Of a stretch of DNA of 7,859 nt, positions 1 through 5,307 are shown in pieces (position 1 is the first letter of the stretch; the number at the start of each line of letters is the position of its first letter). The position numbers and the translations under genes are program-made. Source of the DNA: Chloroflexota bacterium (GTDB taxonomy: Bacteria > Chloroflexota > Anaerolineae > UBA4142); assembly GCA_023380675.1 (NCBI GenBank), contig JAMCRS010000122.1, forward strand, positions 1-7,859. Direction: 5' to 3'. The notes below the pieces were generated by a model, which was given only the letters and a program-made list of their open reading frames with translations, ran no database searches and was not told the origin of the DNA.

Positions 1-70
1 CAAGCGGCGCCGTCGCTCCATGGGCCTTGCCAGCAGTTCGGAATTTGTCGCTTGAACGCGGAATTGCGAC

Positions 71-1567
71 TTAGGCGTCGTAGTACATATAGAATTCGTA
101 GGGATGCGGGCGCAAACGAACGGCGTCCACTTCCTTCTTGCGCTTGAGGTCCAGCCAGGTCTCGATTACGTCCGTAGTAAAGACATTATCCCTGAGCAGG
201 AATTCGTTATCGCGCTCGAGCGCATCCAACGACTCGGTCAATGAGCCGGGGACCTGCTTTACCTTTTTCGCCTTGGCCGGCGGCAGATCGTAGATGTCGA
301 CGTCCATGGGCGAGCCGGGATCGATCTTGTTCTGAATCCCGTCGAGGCCGGCCATCATGAGAGCCGCAAACGCGAGGTACGGGTTCGACGTCGCATCAGC
401 CGGGCGGTATTCGAGCCGCTTGGTCCTGGGGTTAGTCGAATACATCGGGATGCGGACTGCCGCGCTCCGATTGCGCTTGGAGTAGACGAGGTTGACGGGC
501 GCCTCGTAGCCCGGCACCAGACGGCGATAGGAATTCGTCGTCGGGGCGCAGAGAGCGAGGAGCGCCGCGGAGTGCGCCAACAGCCCGCCGATATAGTACT
601 TGGCCATTTCCGACAATCCGGCATAGCCGTTCGGGTCGGAGAAAAGGTTGGTCCCCTCACGCCACAGACTCTGGTGGACGTGCATGCCCGAGCCGTTGTC
701 CTGGAAGAGCGGCTTGGGCATGAACGTCGCGGTCTTGCCGTAGGACCGGGCGACGTTCTTGACGACGTACTTGTACAACATCATGCTGTCGGCCATGCTG
801 GTCAGCGAGTTGTAGCGCAAGTCGATCTCGCACTGGCCGGCGGTCGCGACCTCGTGATGGTGTACTTCGACCGGCACGTTCGCCTGGATCAGGCGCAGGA
901 TGATCTCGGAACGAATGTCCTGCAGCATGTCGGCCGGCGGGACCGGAAAGTATCCTTCCTTGTAGCGCGGCCGGTGCCCGAGGTTCTTGGTCCCCTCGTC
1001 GCGCCCGCTGTTCCAAACGCCTTCGTCGGAATCGATGAAATAATAGCCGCTGTGCGTCGTCTGGTCGAACCGAACATTGTCAAAGATGAAGAATTCGGCT
1101 TCCGGCCCCCAGTAGCTGATCGTCGCAATGCCGGTCTTGGTCAGATATCGCTCGGCCTTGATGGCGATGTTGCGAGGATCACGCGTGTACGGCTCGCGCG
1201 TGATGGGATCAAGGACGCTGCAGGTCACGGTGAGCGTCGGGACGCTGCAGACCGGGTCGGTCGTGGCGGTCAACGGGTCCGGGACGAGAAGCATGTCGCT
1301 TTCGTTGATAGCTTGAAAACCTCGTATGCTCGATCCGTCGAAGCCGATTCCTTCGGAGAACAGACCCTCTTCCAATTCCGTGATCGGAATGGAAAAGTGC
1401 TGCCAGGTACCGGGCAGATCGACGAACTTGAAATCCACGATCTGCAGTTTTTGCGCCTTGGCGTATTCGATCACTTCCTTCGGCGTCGCCAACGTCGTGG
1501 GCGCTTTGTCGGGCGCGACCGGCTTGAGCGCCGGCAGGACTAGAAGCATTTCCTTCGAATCTAACAT
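71..1567 (-). CDS. glnA: Type I glutamine synthetase (GSI-beta type)
   Basis: This cytoplasmic enzyme makes glutamine from glutamate, ammonia and ATP, the entry point of nitrogen assimilation. The 498-residue product covers the whole GSI fold: the active-site loop DGSS at 77-80, metal-binding EAE at 156-158, HHHE at 236-239 with E247, the NGSGMHVH nucleotide/ammonia motif at 291-298, the flap glutamate E355 and the NRSAAVRIP segment at 366-374. The segment IYDLPP around Tyr426 corresponds to the adenylylated Tyr397 region of E. coli GlnA, which points to the beta type. It is about 29 residues longer than E. coli GlnA (469), mostly at the N terminus. The ATG at 1567 is supported by GGAGGAG six to seven bases upstream. 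lysE ends 33 nt upstream with no visible promoter between, so glnA is probably read from the lysE promoter. No terminator is visible in the 70 bases downstream. Confidence 0.97.
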   Translation of the reverse strand: MLDSKEMLLVLPALKPVAPDKAPTTLATPKEVIEYAKAQKLQIVDFKFVDLPGTWQHFSIPITELEEGLFSEGIGFDGSSIRGFQAINESDMLLVPDPLTATTDPVCSVPTLTVTCSVLDPITREPYTRDPRNIAIKAERYLTKTGIATISYWGPEAEFFIFDNVRFDQTTHSGYYFIDSDEGVWNSGRDEGTKNLGHRPRYKEGYFPVPPADMLQDIRSEIILRLIQANVPVEVHHHEVATAGQCEIDLRYNSLTSMADSMMLYKYVVKNVARSYGKTATFMPKPLFQDNGSGMHVHQSLWREGTNLFSDPNGYAGLSEMAKYYIGGLLAHSAALLALCAPTTNSYRRLVPGYEAPVNLVYSKRNRSAAVRIPMYSTNPRTKRLEYRPADATSNPYLAFAALMMAGLDGIQNKIDPGSPMDVDIYDLPPAKAKKVKQVPGSLTESLDALERDNEFLLRDNVFTTDVIETWLDLKRKKEVDAVRLRPHPYEFYMYYDA

Positions 1568-1600
1568 GATTTCTCCTCCTTCAGAGAGTTTTCGTAAGGC
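1568..1600 (-). promoter_or_regulatory. Short lysE-glnA spacer with strong glnA ribosome binding site
   Basis: Only 33 bases separate the lysE stop from the glnA ATG. They contain GAAGGAGGAG placed for efficient initiation. I find no -35/-10 pair in the spacer or in the last 80 bases of lysE, which supports co-transcription. The strong site also fixes the glnA start, although it gives a longer N terminus than is typical. Confidence 0.85.
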
Positions 1601-2242
1601 CTAGACTCCGATGATAGAAACGATCACTCGAGCGGCGGCCATCACGCCGAACGTGCCGAGCGCGATGCCGCAACCAACGGACAACAACCGCATGACGGCC
1701 GGGCGCATCCAGCGGCGCACCCGGGCGATAACGGCTGCGACCAGAAACGCCCACGCCGCCGAACCGAGCATGAAGCTGAGAAAGAACAGAGCGAGGTTTT
1801 GCGGGTCAGAGCCGACGACGCCAAAGGTGGTCAACGCACCTCCGAGCGAAAGCCAGAACGCGATCGCCCAGGGATTGGTGAGCGAGATCGCCATGCCGCT
1901 CAGGAAGGCGCCCCGCCGCTGCGCTTGAATCGGCACGCCCGATTCCGGGACTGCCGAAAGTCGCACGGCCTCGAACGACGTCCAGGCGAGATACATGAGG
2001 AACATAGCTCCCAATGCGCCAAGCGACACCTGCAGCGCGGGAACCTGAGCAATCGCGGCGAGCCCGGCGAGTGCGGCCAGCGCGTAAGTTGCGTCGCCCA
2101 CCAGCGAGCCAAGCTGCACTCCCAGCGCCAATCCAAAGCCGCCGCGCGCTCCGCGGCGCAAAGTTTCCGCCAGCACCGCACCGGGCGGCGCTGCAAAGGC
2201 TGTCCCCATAACGATCCCGGCAGCAATCAATTCAAGATGCAA
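1601..2242 (-). CDS. LysE/RhtB-family amino-acid exporter
   Basis: This is a 213-residue inner-membrane protein of the LysE/RhtB translocator superfamily, whose known members export lysine, arginine, homoserine, threonine or cysteine by ion-coupled efflux. About six hydrophobic segments are visible (roughly 5-28, 36-62, 70-92, 112-140, 149-174 and 184-212). The family-type Pro-Gly turn is at 19-21 (PPG), followed by GGFGLALGVQLGSLVGDATYA at 34-54 and the conserved NPWAIAFW at 123-130. The length matches the family. The start codon is TTG at 2242; GAGGAG five bases upstream supports it, and the next Met (residue 12) would cut into the first membrane segment. The gene lies immediately upstream of glnA behind a structured leader, which suggests a link to glutamine or nitrogen overflow. 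The substrate cannot be read from sequence, and no lysG-like regulator is adjacent. Confidence 0.87.
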   Translation of the reverse strand: MHLELIAAGIVMGTAFAAPPGAVLAETLRRGARGGFGLALGVQLGSLVGDATYALAALAGLAAIAQVPALQVSLGALGAMFLMYLAWTSFEAVRLSAVPESGVPIQAQRRGAFLSGMAISLTNPWAIAFWLSLGGALTTFGVVGSDPQNLALFFLSFMLGSAAWAFLVAAVIARVRRWMRPAVMRLLSVGCGIALGTFGVMAAARVIVSIIGV

Positions 2243-2392
2243 TACGACTCCTCGCCTGCAATTTTGGCATACCCTAACGCCGACTCCCAGAAAGCCAAAA
2301 GCCCTCGGAAAAACGCGACAACGCGTCTATCCAAGGGCTTCTCGGCCGATTTTAGGAGTGCGTCAAGGCACTCCGCTATTCAGTTTTACAAT
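2243..2392 (-). promoter_or_regulatory. Structured 5' leader of the lysE-glnA operon (candidate attenuator or riboswitch)
   Basis: About 150 nt lie between the predicted +1 (about 2390) and the lysE TTG. Three stems are visible in the minus-strand RNA. The first is GGAGTGC-N6-GCACTCC (2374-2355). The second is a long hairpin, 2340-2330 with 2309-2299 (11 pairs including one G-U), which encloses ACGCG-N4-CGCGT and is followed by TTTTGGCTTT. The third is TTTTGGC (2300-2294) with GCCAAAA (2268-2262), which would compete with the base of the second. ACTCCT (2359-2354), mostly in the 3' arm of stem one, is exactly complementary to AGGAGT (2252-2247) at the lysE Shine-Dalgarno. These competing pairings are the layout expected of a regulated leader, but I do not recognise a ligand-binding core. 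Confidence 0.6.
2299..2340 (-). terminator. Terminator-like hairpin within the lysE leader
   Basis: In the minus-strand RNA, AAGCCCTTGGA pairs with TCCGAGGGCTT, and the loop holds a second perfect 5-bp stem. A short U run interrupted by GG follows (TTTTGGCTTT). The stem is strong but the U tract is modest and partly inside the stem, so it could be an attenuator, the 3' end of a short independent RNA started at about 2390, or simply a leader helix. Confidence 0.5.
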
Positions 2393-2396
2393 TCCA

Positions 2397-2424
2397 ATTA
2401 TACGCGAGATATGGGATTTGTCAA
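2397..2424 (-). promoter_or_regulatory. Consensus sigma70 promoter for lysE-glnA
   Basis: On the minus strand, TTGACA (2424-2419) and TATAAT (2402-2397) are both perfect, with a 16-bp spacer. Initiation is expected near 2390. A perfect promoter ahead of glnA, with no GG-N10-GC sigma54 element, implies high basal transcription that would need repression or leader control. Confidence 0.88.
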
Positions 2425-2438
2425 TCGCCAAAATCCCA
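2412..2438. promoter_or_regulatory. Perfect inverted repeat overlapping the lysE -35 (operator candidate)
   Basis: TGGGATTT-N11-AAATCCCA is a perfect 8-bp inverted repeat spanning 27 bp. It covers the -35 hexamer of the lysE-glnA promoter. This geometry fits a dimeric helix-turn-helix repressor that blocks RNA polymerase. No regulator gene is present in the window. Confidence 0.6.
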
Positions 2439-2459
2439 CCGATTGTAGCGTAATCGTAT

Positions 2460-2596
2460 CCTAGCGCCTAGGTCAAACATGCCAGAATGGAACCGCCCGT
2501 CGATTGTACAGTGTGCACAAAACCATGCTGGCGCCATCCACACCCTGGCACAATCGGGCCGACCCCGGCGGGTCGCTCACCACGCACTGCGAAAGC
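2460..2596. other. Gene-free spacer with small palindromes
   Basis: Together with the leader and promoter this completes the gap between the dehydrogenase stop and lysE. It contains CCTAG-CGC-CTAGG (2460-2472), the imperfect repeat TTGTACA-N3-TGCACAA (2504-2520), and CGACCC-N4-GGGTCG (2560-2575) just after the dehydrogenase stop. The last could stabilise the mRNA 3' end but has no U tract, so I do not call it an intrinsic terminator. I find no credible coding sequence here. Confidence 0.45.
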
Positions 2597-3595
2597 TCAG
2601 GCGACCGTGACGATAGGAATGTCCGCCATGGTCAAGAGACCGGGCGGAGCGGCGACGACACGGCGAATGCAGTTGGCGGCGACCGCGGCCGTGGAGAGAT
2701 CCCCGTGAACTCCGTAGACGACCGAGTGAATAGGCGGCTTGCCTTCCAGCCACACTTCGTCGACCGAATCGCCGGCGTCGACGCACATGCGCAAGTGCAG
2801 CTCAACGACACGTTTTCCGCCGGCGATGCCGTATCCGTATTGCTCCACCCCGGTCACGCGTCCCGGCGCTACGTCATAGAACTCGGTCTTGACCGGCTGC
2901 GACGCGACGACCGGCTCGATCGTCTCTTCGATCTGGTCCAGTTTCCAGCCGAGCGTTCGAGCGATCAAGGCGATCGATTCGGTCAGACCGACGTGCCGGA
3001 TCTCCCTGCCGGCCTTGGCGCGGAACTCTTCGACGGCAAGACCGGTCCCGATTTTCTTCTGAAGCGGTTGGCGACGCTTGGAGGCGTCTACCACCCGACG
3101 AATGCGCACGCTCTCAACCTGCTGGCAAACGCCGGTGAGGACGAGGGGGAGCGTGTCCATCATATAGCCCGGGTTGATCCCGGTACCGAGGACGGATACA
3201 CGCGCTTTTTTGGCGAGCGCGTCAATGCGCCGGGCGGCACGGGCATTCGCGGGTGTCGACCACGGCATGGAAAGCTCTTCGCAGGTCGAAACGAGGTTGT
3301 GCTTCGCACGTATGACGGCGGCCAGCTCGGGCTCCACTTTTGCCAGCGACGAACTGGTGCAGTGCATGACCACGTCGGCCGGCTTTTTCAAGACTCGCGC
3401 GGCGTCGGCTGAGACCTTGACGCCGAGGTCGCGGTCCAACCCGATCAACTCGCCGGCGTCCCGGCCGACCTTGCGGGGATCGACGTCGATGGCTCCAACG
3501 ATCTGATAGCCGGGTCGAGAGGCAATGAGGCGTGCGACGCCTGCGCCTATCGGTCCGAGGCCAAACTGAATTACGCGAATCCTTCTGCCCGCCAT
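2597..3595 (-). CDS. DapB-fold NAD(P)-dependent dehydrogenase, 2,4-diaminopentanoate dehydrogenase-like
   Basis: The 332-residue soluble protein begins with a Rossmann fold (IRVIQFGLGPIG, residues 6-17; acidic AIDVD at 35-39) like dihydrodipicolinate reductase. It continues with features of the longer DapB-like group that includes 2,4-diaminopentanoate dehydrogenase of ornithine fermentation: STCEELSMPW at 103-112 and GTGINPGYMMDTLP at 137-150. It is clearly longer than true DapB (about 270), so lysine synthesis is unlikely. The ATG at 3595 is chosen because GGAG lies seven bases upstream. An in-frame ATG at 3676 falls between the -10 box and the expected transcription start, so it cannot be the start from this promoter. 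The gene appears monocistronic, with its own promoter and none of the ornithine-degradation partners nearby. The exact substrate is unknown. Confidence 0.82.
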   Translation of the reverse strand: MAGRRIRVIQFGLGPIGAGVARLIASRPGYQIVGAIDVDPRKVGRDAGELIGLDRDLGVKVSADAARVLKKPADVVMHCTSSSLAKVEPELAAVIRAKHNLVSTCEELSMPWSTPANARAARRIDALAKKARVSVLGTGINPGYMMDTLPLVLTGVCQQVESVRIRRVVDASKRRQPLQKKIGTGLAVEEFRAKAGREIRHVGLTESIALIARTLGWKLDQIEETIEPVVASQPVKTEFYDVAPGRVTGVEQYGYGIAGGKRVVELHLRMCVDAGDSVDEVWLEGKPPIHSVVYGVHGDLSTAAVAANCIRRVVAAPPGLLTMADIPIVTVA

Positions 3596-3648
3596 GAAGC
3601 TGCTCCGTCGAACGCTGATGTGAGCGGCACTATGCGCCGCGTCGGTGT

Positions 3649-3669
3649 GCGCGGCAAAACCCGCCGCGC
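3649..3669 (-). promoter_or_regulatory. GC-rich hairpin at the 5' end of the dehydrogenase mRNA
   Basis: GCGCGGC (3669-3663) and GCCGCGC (3655-3649) form a perfect 7-bp stem around a 7-nt loop. It begins within a few bases of the predicted transcription start, in a leader of about 75 nt. A stable hairpin at the extreme 5' end usually protects mRNA from 5'-end-dependent decay; that role here is an inference. Confidence 0.5.
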
Positions 3670-3670
3670 C

Positions 3671-3688
3671 GCGCATGATTATATGCGC
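3671..3688. promoter_or_regulatory. Inverted repeat over the dehydrogenase -10 (operator candidate)
   Basis: GCGCAT-N6-ATGCGC is a perfect 18-bp inverted repeat with 6-bp arms and a 6-bp gap. It covers the -10 box and reaches the expected start point. Its 6-6-6 geometry is the same as that of the repeat in the MBL promoter, although the arm sequences differ. Confidence 0.55.
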
Positions 3689-3705
3689 AAGTCACCGACT
3701 GTCAA
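3678..3705 (-). promoter_or_regulatory. Consensus sigma70 promoter of the dehydrogenase gene
   Basis: On the minus strand, a perfect TTGACA (3705-3700) is followed after 16 bp by a perfect TATAAT (3683-3678). The expected start near 3671 gives a leader of about 75 nt to the ATG at 3595. It separates this gene from the MBL gene upstream, which ends in its own terminator. Confidence 0.88.
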
Positions 3706-3800
3706 AAGAAAAGAGGGGAACGATTGGAGCAAGGGGACACGCCGTCAGGCTTGTGCGCGTACGGCCGGCGTCGCGGCTCCGAGCGATATGCACAACCACG

Positions 3801-3838
3801 CAAAATGAAAACTCCCGGCCTGCGAATAGACACGGGAG
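3801..3838 (-). terminator. Rho-independent terminator of the MBL hydrolase gene
   Basis: In the minus-strand RNA, CTCCCG (3838-3833) pairs with CGGGAG (3817-3812) across a 15-nt loop and is followed at once by TTTTCATTTTG. It lies 13 nt after the MBL stop. A further small hairpin, AACGGC-N5-GCCGTT (3869-3853), spans the last codons and the stop. The rest of the gap to the dehydrogenase promoter (3706-3800) shows no gene or clear site. Confidence 0.7.
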
Positions 3839-3850
3839 CCTGCGTCGCGA

Positions 3851-4687
3851 TCAACGGCTTTTGGCCGTTAAAGTCTGGTAGACCCTGAGGAGGTTGCTCC
3901 GGTGGAGCTGCTTGACCAAACCATCCAGCGCGATCGGCGAATAGCCGCACGACTCCAGCGTGATCTCGTTCACCAAGCGTTCTTTCGACGTGCGGGTGGC
4001 GAGCTTGGCCTTTACCTTTTCCAATATGCAGTCCAAATAGGCGATCGAAGCGTCGAGCGTTTCGTCTATCTCGCCCTTGAGGAGGACTTCGCCGTGACCC
4101 TGGACGATGTTCTCCAGATTCATCTCTTTGATCGCGCGCAGGGTGTCCTGCAACACGGCGCGGTCGCCCCAGAAAATGTAAGGAAGGGGCATCACCGCGT
4201 CGCCGGAAAACAGGATCTTGTCCCCTTCGAGAAATACGCCGATACCGTCCGGCGAGTGTCCGACCAAAGGCATCAAGCGGAGGACGCGGTCGCCGAGATA
4301 GAGCGTCATTTTGTCCGGAAAGGTGATGTTAGGAAGACGGAGCACGACTTCCGCCAACTCCGGCGTCTGCGCCTTGGCTTCCGCAAGGTTCTTTTCACCG
4401 GACTTGCGCATCACCTCGCGGCATTTGTCGCCCGAGATGATGTCCGCTTCCTCAAAGAGGTAGTTGCCGTAAACGTGATCGGCGTGATGATGGGTATCGA
4501 TCACGTAGCGGATGCCGCGCTTGGATTCGCCGCGCAGGAAATCGATCATCTCACGGGTCTCGCGCGGAAATGGCAACGTATCGATCACGACGGTGCCTTC
4601 GCTGGTTACGATGGCACCGGCGTTGACCTGCGCATACAACTCGCTTTCTGCCCCGTAGACGTTCTCTGTGACGCGTTCCTTCCGCAT
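3851..4687 (-). CDS. MBL-fold metallo-hydrolase
   Basis: This 278-residue protein has the full zinc-binding set of the metallo-beta-lactamase superfamily: THHHADH at 65-71 (H66, H68, D70, H71), H144 in GHSPDG, D163 in SGDAV and H198 in QGHGEV. It is therefore expected to be an active di-metal hydrolase. There is no signal peptide, so it should be cytoplasmic. A helical segment of about 75 residues after residue 205 follows the core and may shape the active site or mediate dimerisation. Family members cleave thioesters, phosphodiesters, lactones or lactams, and sequence alone does not say which; resemblance to the fold is not evidence of antibiotic resistance. The ATG at 4687 has only a weak Shine-Dalgarno (CCGGA right next to it), but no other start keeps the N-terminal strands. 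The gene has its own promoter and terminator. Confidence 0.9.
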   Translation of the reverse strand: MRKERVTENVYGAESELYAQVNAGAIVTSEGTVVIDTLPFPRETREMIDFLRGESKRGIRYVIDTHHHADHVYGNYLFEEADIISGDKCREVMRKSGEKNLAEAKAQTPELAEVVLRLPNITFPDKMTLYLGDRVLRLMPLVGHSPDGIGVFLEGDKILFSGDAVMPLPYIFWGDRAVLQDTLRAIKEMNLENIVQGHGEVLLKGEIDETLDASIAYLDCILEKVKAKLATRTSKERLVNEITLESCGYSPIALDGLVKQLHRSNLLRVYQTLTAKSR

Positions 4688-4756
4688 TCCGGCTGAACCC
4701 TGGCGACGGAGAGCCTCGATTCGCTCTTGACGTGCTCTCGTCTAACGCATGTGAAG

Positions 4757-4785
4757 AAGATAGCACATCGAAAGTGCGATGTCAA
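4757..4785 (-). promoter_or_regulatory. Sigma70 promoter of the MBL hydrolase gene
   Basis: On the minus strand, TTGACA (4785-4780) is followed after 17 bp by TATCTT (4762-4757). Initiation is expected near 4750, giving a leader of about 63 nt to the ATG at 4687. The stretch between this promoter and the upstream terminator (4790-4960) shows no gene. Confidence 0.82.
4765..4782. promoter_or_regulatory. Inverted repeat in the MBL promoter (operator candidate)
   Basis: ACATCG-N6-CGATGT is a perfect 18-bp inverted repeat between the -10 and -35 boxes that overlaps the -35. A protein bound there would exclude RNA polymerase. The repeat is also embedded in a second short one (GCAC/GTGC at 4763-4766 and 4774-4777). 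Confidence 0.55.
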
Positions 4786-4954
4786 GGCCCCCCGAAGGCT
4801 TTTCGCGCTGTATTTCGAATTTCGCCGCGCAGCCGGTTTTGCGGCCGTTCACAGTGGCCCGCATCGCAATCTAGCACGGGCAGAAAGCGACAAGGCTCTA
4901 CGGCCGCGCACCTGGATCGACGTCGACGGTCCGGACGCGGGGATATCATACGCG

Positions 4955-4991
4955 GGCAAAAGAAAACGCGCTCGACGATATGAGCGCGTTT
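4955..4991 (-). terminator. Strong intrinsic terminator after the 6S RNA
   Basis: A perfect 10-bp stem (AAACGCGCTC at 4991-4982 read on the minus strand, with GAGCGCGTTT at 4973-4964) and an 8-nt loop are followed by TCTTTTG. It sits about 12 nt after the predicted 3' end of the 6S RNA. It would also stop any aspS transcript that reads through. The plus-strand side has a weaker TTTCTT tract, so bidirectional action is possible. Confidence 0.85.
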
Positions 4992-5002
4992 CTTGGTGTA
5001 CA

Positions 5003-5184
5003 AAAGGCATCCCCACCATGCCGTGTGCGAACGAGGTTGTGAACCCGCTTTCGCAGGTGGGAACCTACTCTTTGAGTGGTCCGGCCTCCGAACGGAGCGA
5101 ACGCGCTCTCAGCAGAAGTCAGTCCCCGAATTTCAAGTGTTGGCTCAAACGCCAGAAACGCATCACGAACACGGTAGGGCTGCT
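5003..5184 (-). ncRNA. ssrS: 6S RNA, regulator of sigma70 RNA polymerase
   Basis: 6S RNA mimics an open promoter and binds housekeeping RNA polymerase holoenzyme, lowering transcription in stationary phase. The ends pair in the minus-strand RNA: CCCTACC (5179-5173) with GGTGGGG (5017-5011), extended outward by three pairs, and CCGTGT with ACACGG as an alternative inner pairing. GTGTTCG near the 5' end and CACGGCAT near the 3' end resemble the ATGTTCG and GCGGCAT segments of E. coli 6S RNA. GGGGAC pairs with GTTCCC to close a long apical arm ending in CTCC-GTTC-GGAG. The central bubble contains CCTGC-GAAA-GCGGG on its 3' side. The length of about 182 nt, its own promoter, a terminator and a position downstream of aspS (as for bsrA of Bacillus subtilis) all agree. 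Exact ends are estimates. Confidence 0.88.
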
Positions 5185-5190
5185 GACCAA

Positions 5191-5219
5191 ATGTTAGCAC
5201 GTTCGAAATTCAAAGTCAA
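5191..5219 (-). promoter_or_regulatory. Promoter of the 6S RNA
   Basis: On the minus strand, TTGACT (5219-5214), a 17-bp spacer and TAACAT (5196-5191) predict a start at A5184, exactly where the terminal stem of the RNA begins. The region between it and the aspS stop (5220-5307) contains one imperfect GC-rich hairpin (5272-5249) without a convincing U tract and no gene. Confidence 0.85.
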
Positions 5220-5307
5220 ATACCCATCTGTCCTATTCGAGCTCAAACCCGGCGCCAGCGTTTCGCGGCCGGACGGGGGTCCTCGCACCGCACCTTAAAT
5301 TATCGAA

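Noticed and set aside
572..1543. Long plus-strand open frame opposite glnA
   Set aside because: It mirrors the codon structure of the fully conserved glnA, has no family resemblance and no ribosome binding site; it is a GC-driven shadow.
2243..2392. Known glutamine (glnA) or lysine riboswitch in the lysE leader
   Set aside because: The leader is too short and lacks the expected conserved cores, so I leave it unclassified.
2504..3412. Long plus-strand open frame opposite the dehydrogenase
   Set aside because: It overlaps a recognisable minus-strand enzyme along nearly all its length, and its translation matches nothing I recognise.
3620..3808. Small plus-strand frame in the dehydrogenase-MBL gap
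   Set aside because: It overlaps the minus-strand promoter and 5' hairpin, has no ribosome binding site, and its composition is not protein-like.
3902..4696. Plus-strand open frame opposite the MBL hydrolase
   Set aside because: The minus strand carries a complete set of zinc ligands; this frame is its antisense.
4917..4926. TCGACGTCGA palindrome
   Set aside because: A single short palindrome in GC-rich spacer, not near a promoter; chance is the simplest explanation.
4946..5200. Short minus-strand and plus-strand frames across the gap after aspS
   Set aside because: They cross a structured RNA with its own promoter and terminator, and none has a ribosome binding site.
5249..5272. GC-rich hairpin after aspS as an aspS terminator
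   Set aside because: The stem is interrupted and followed only by GGGTTTGAG, so evidence for intrinsic termination is weak; the strong terminator lies after the 6S RNA.
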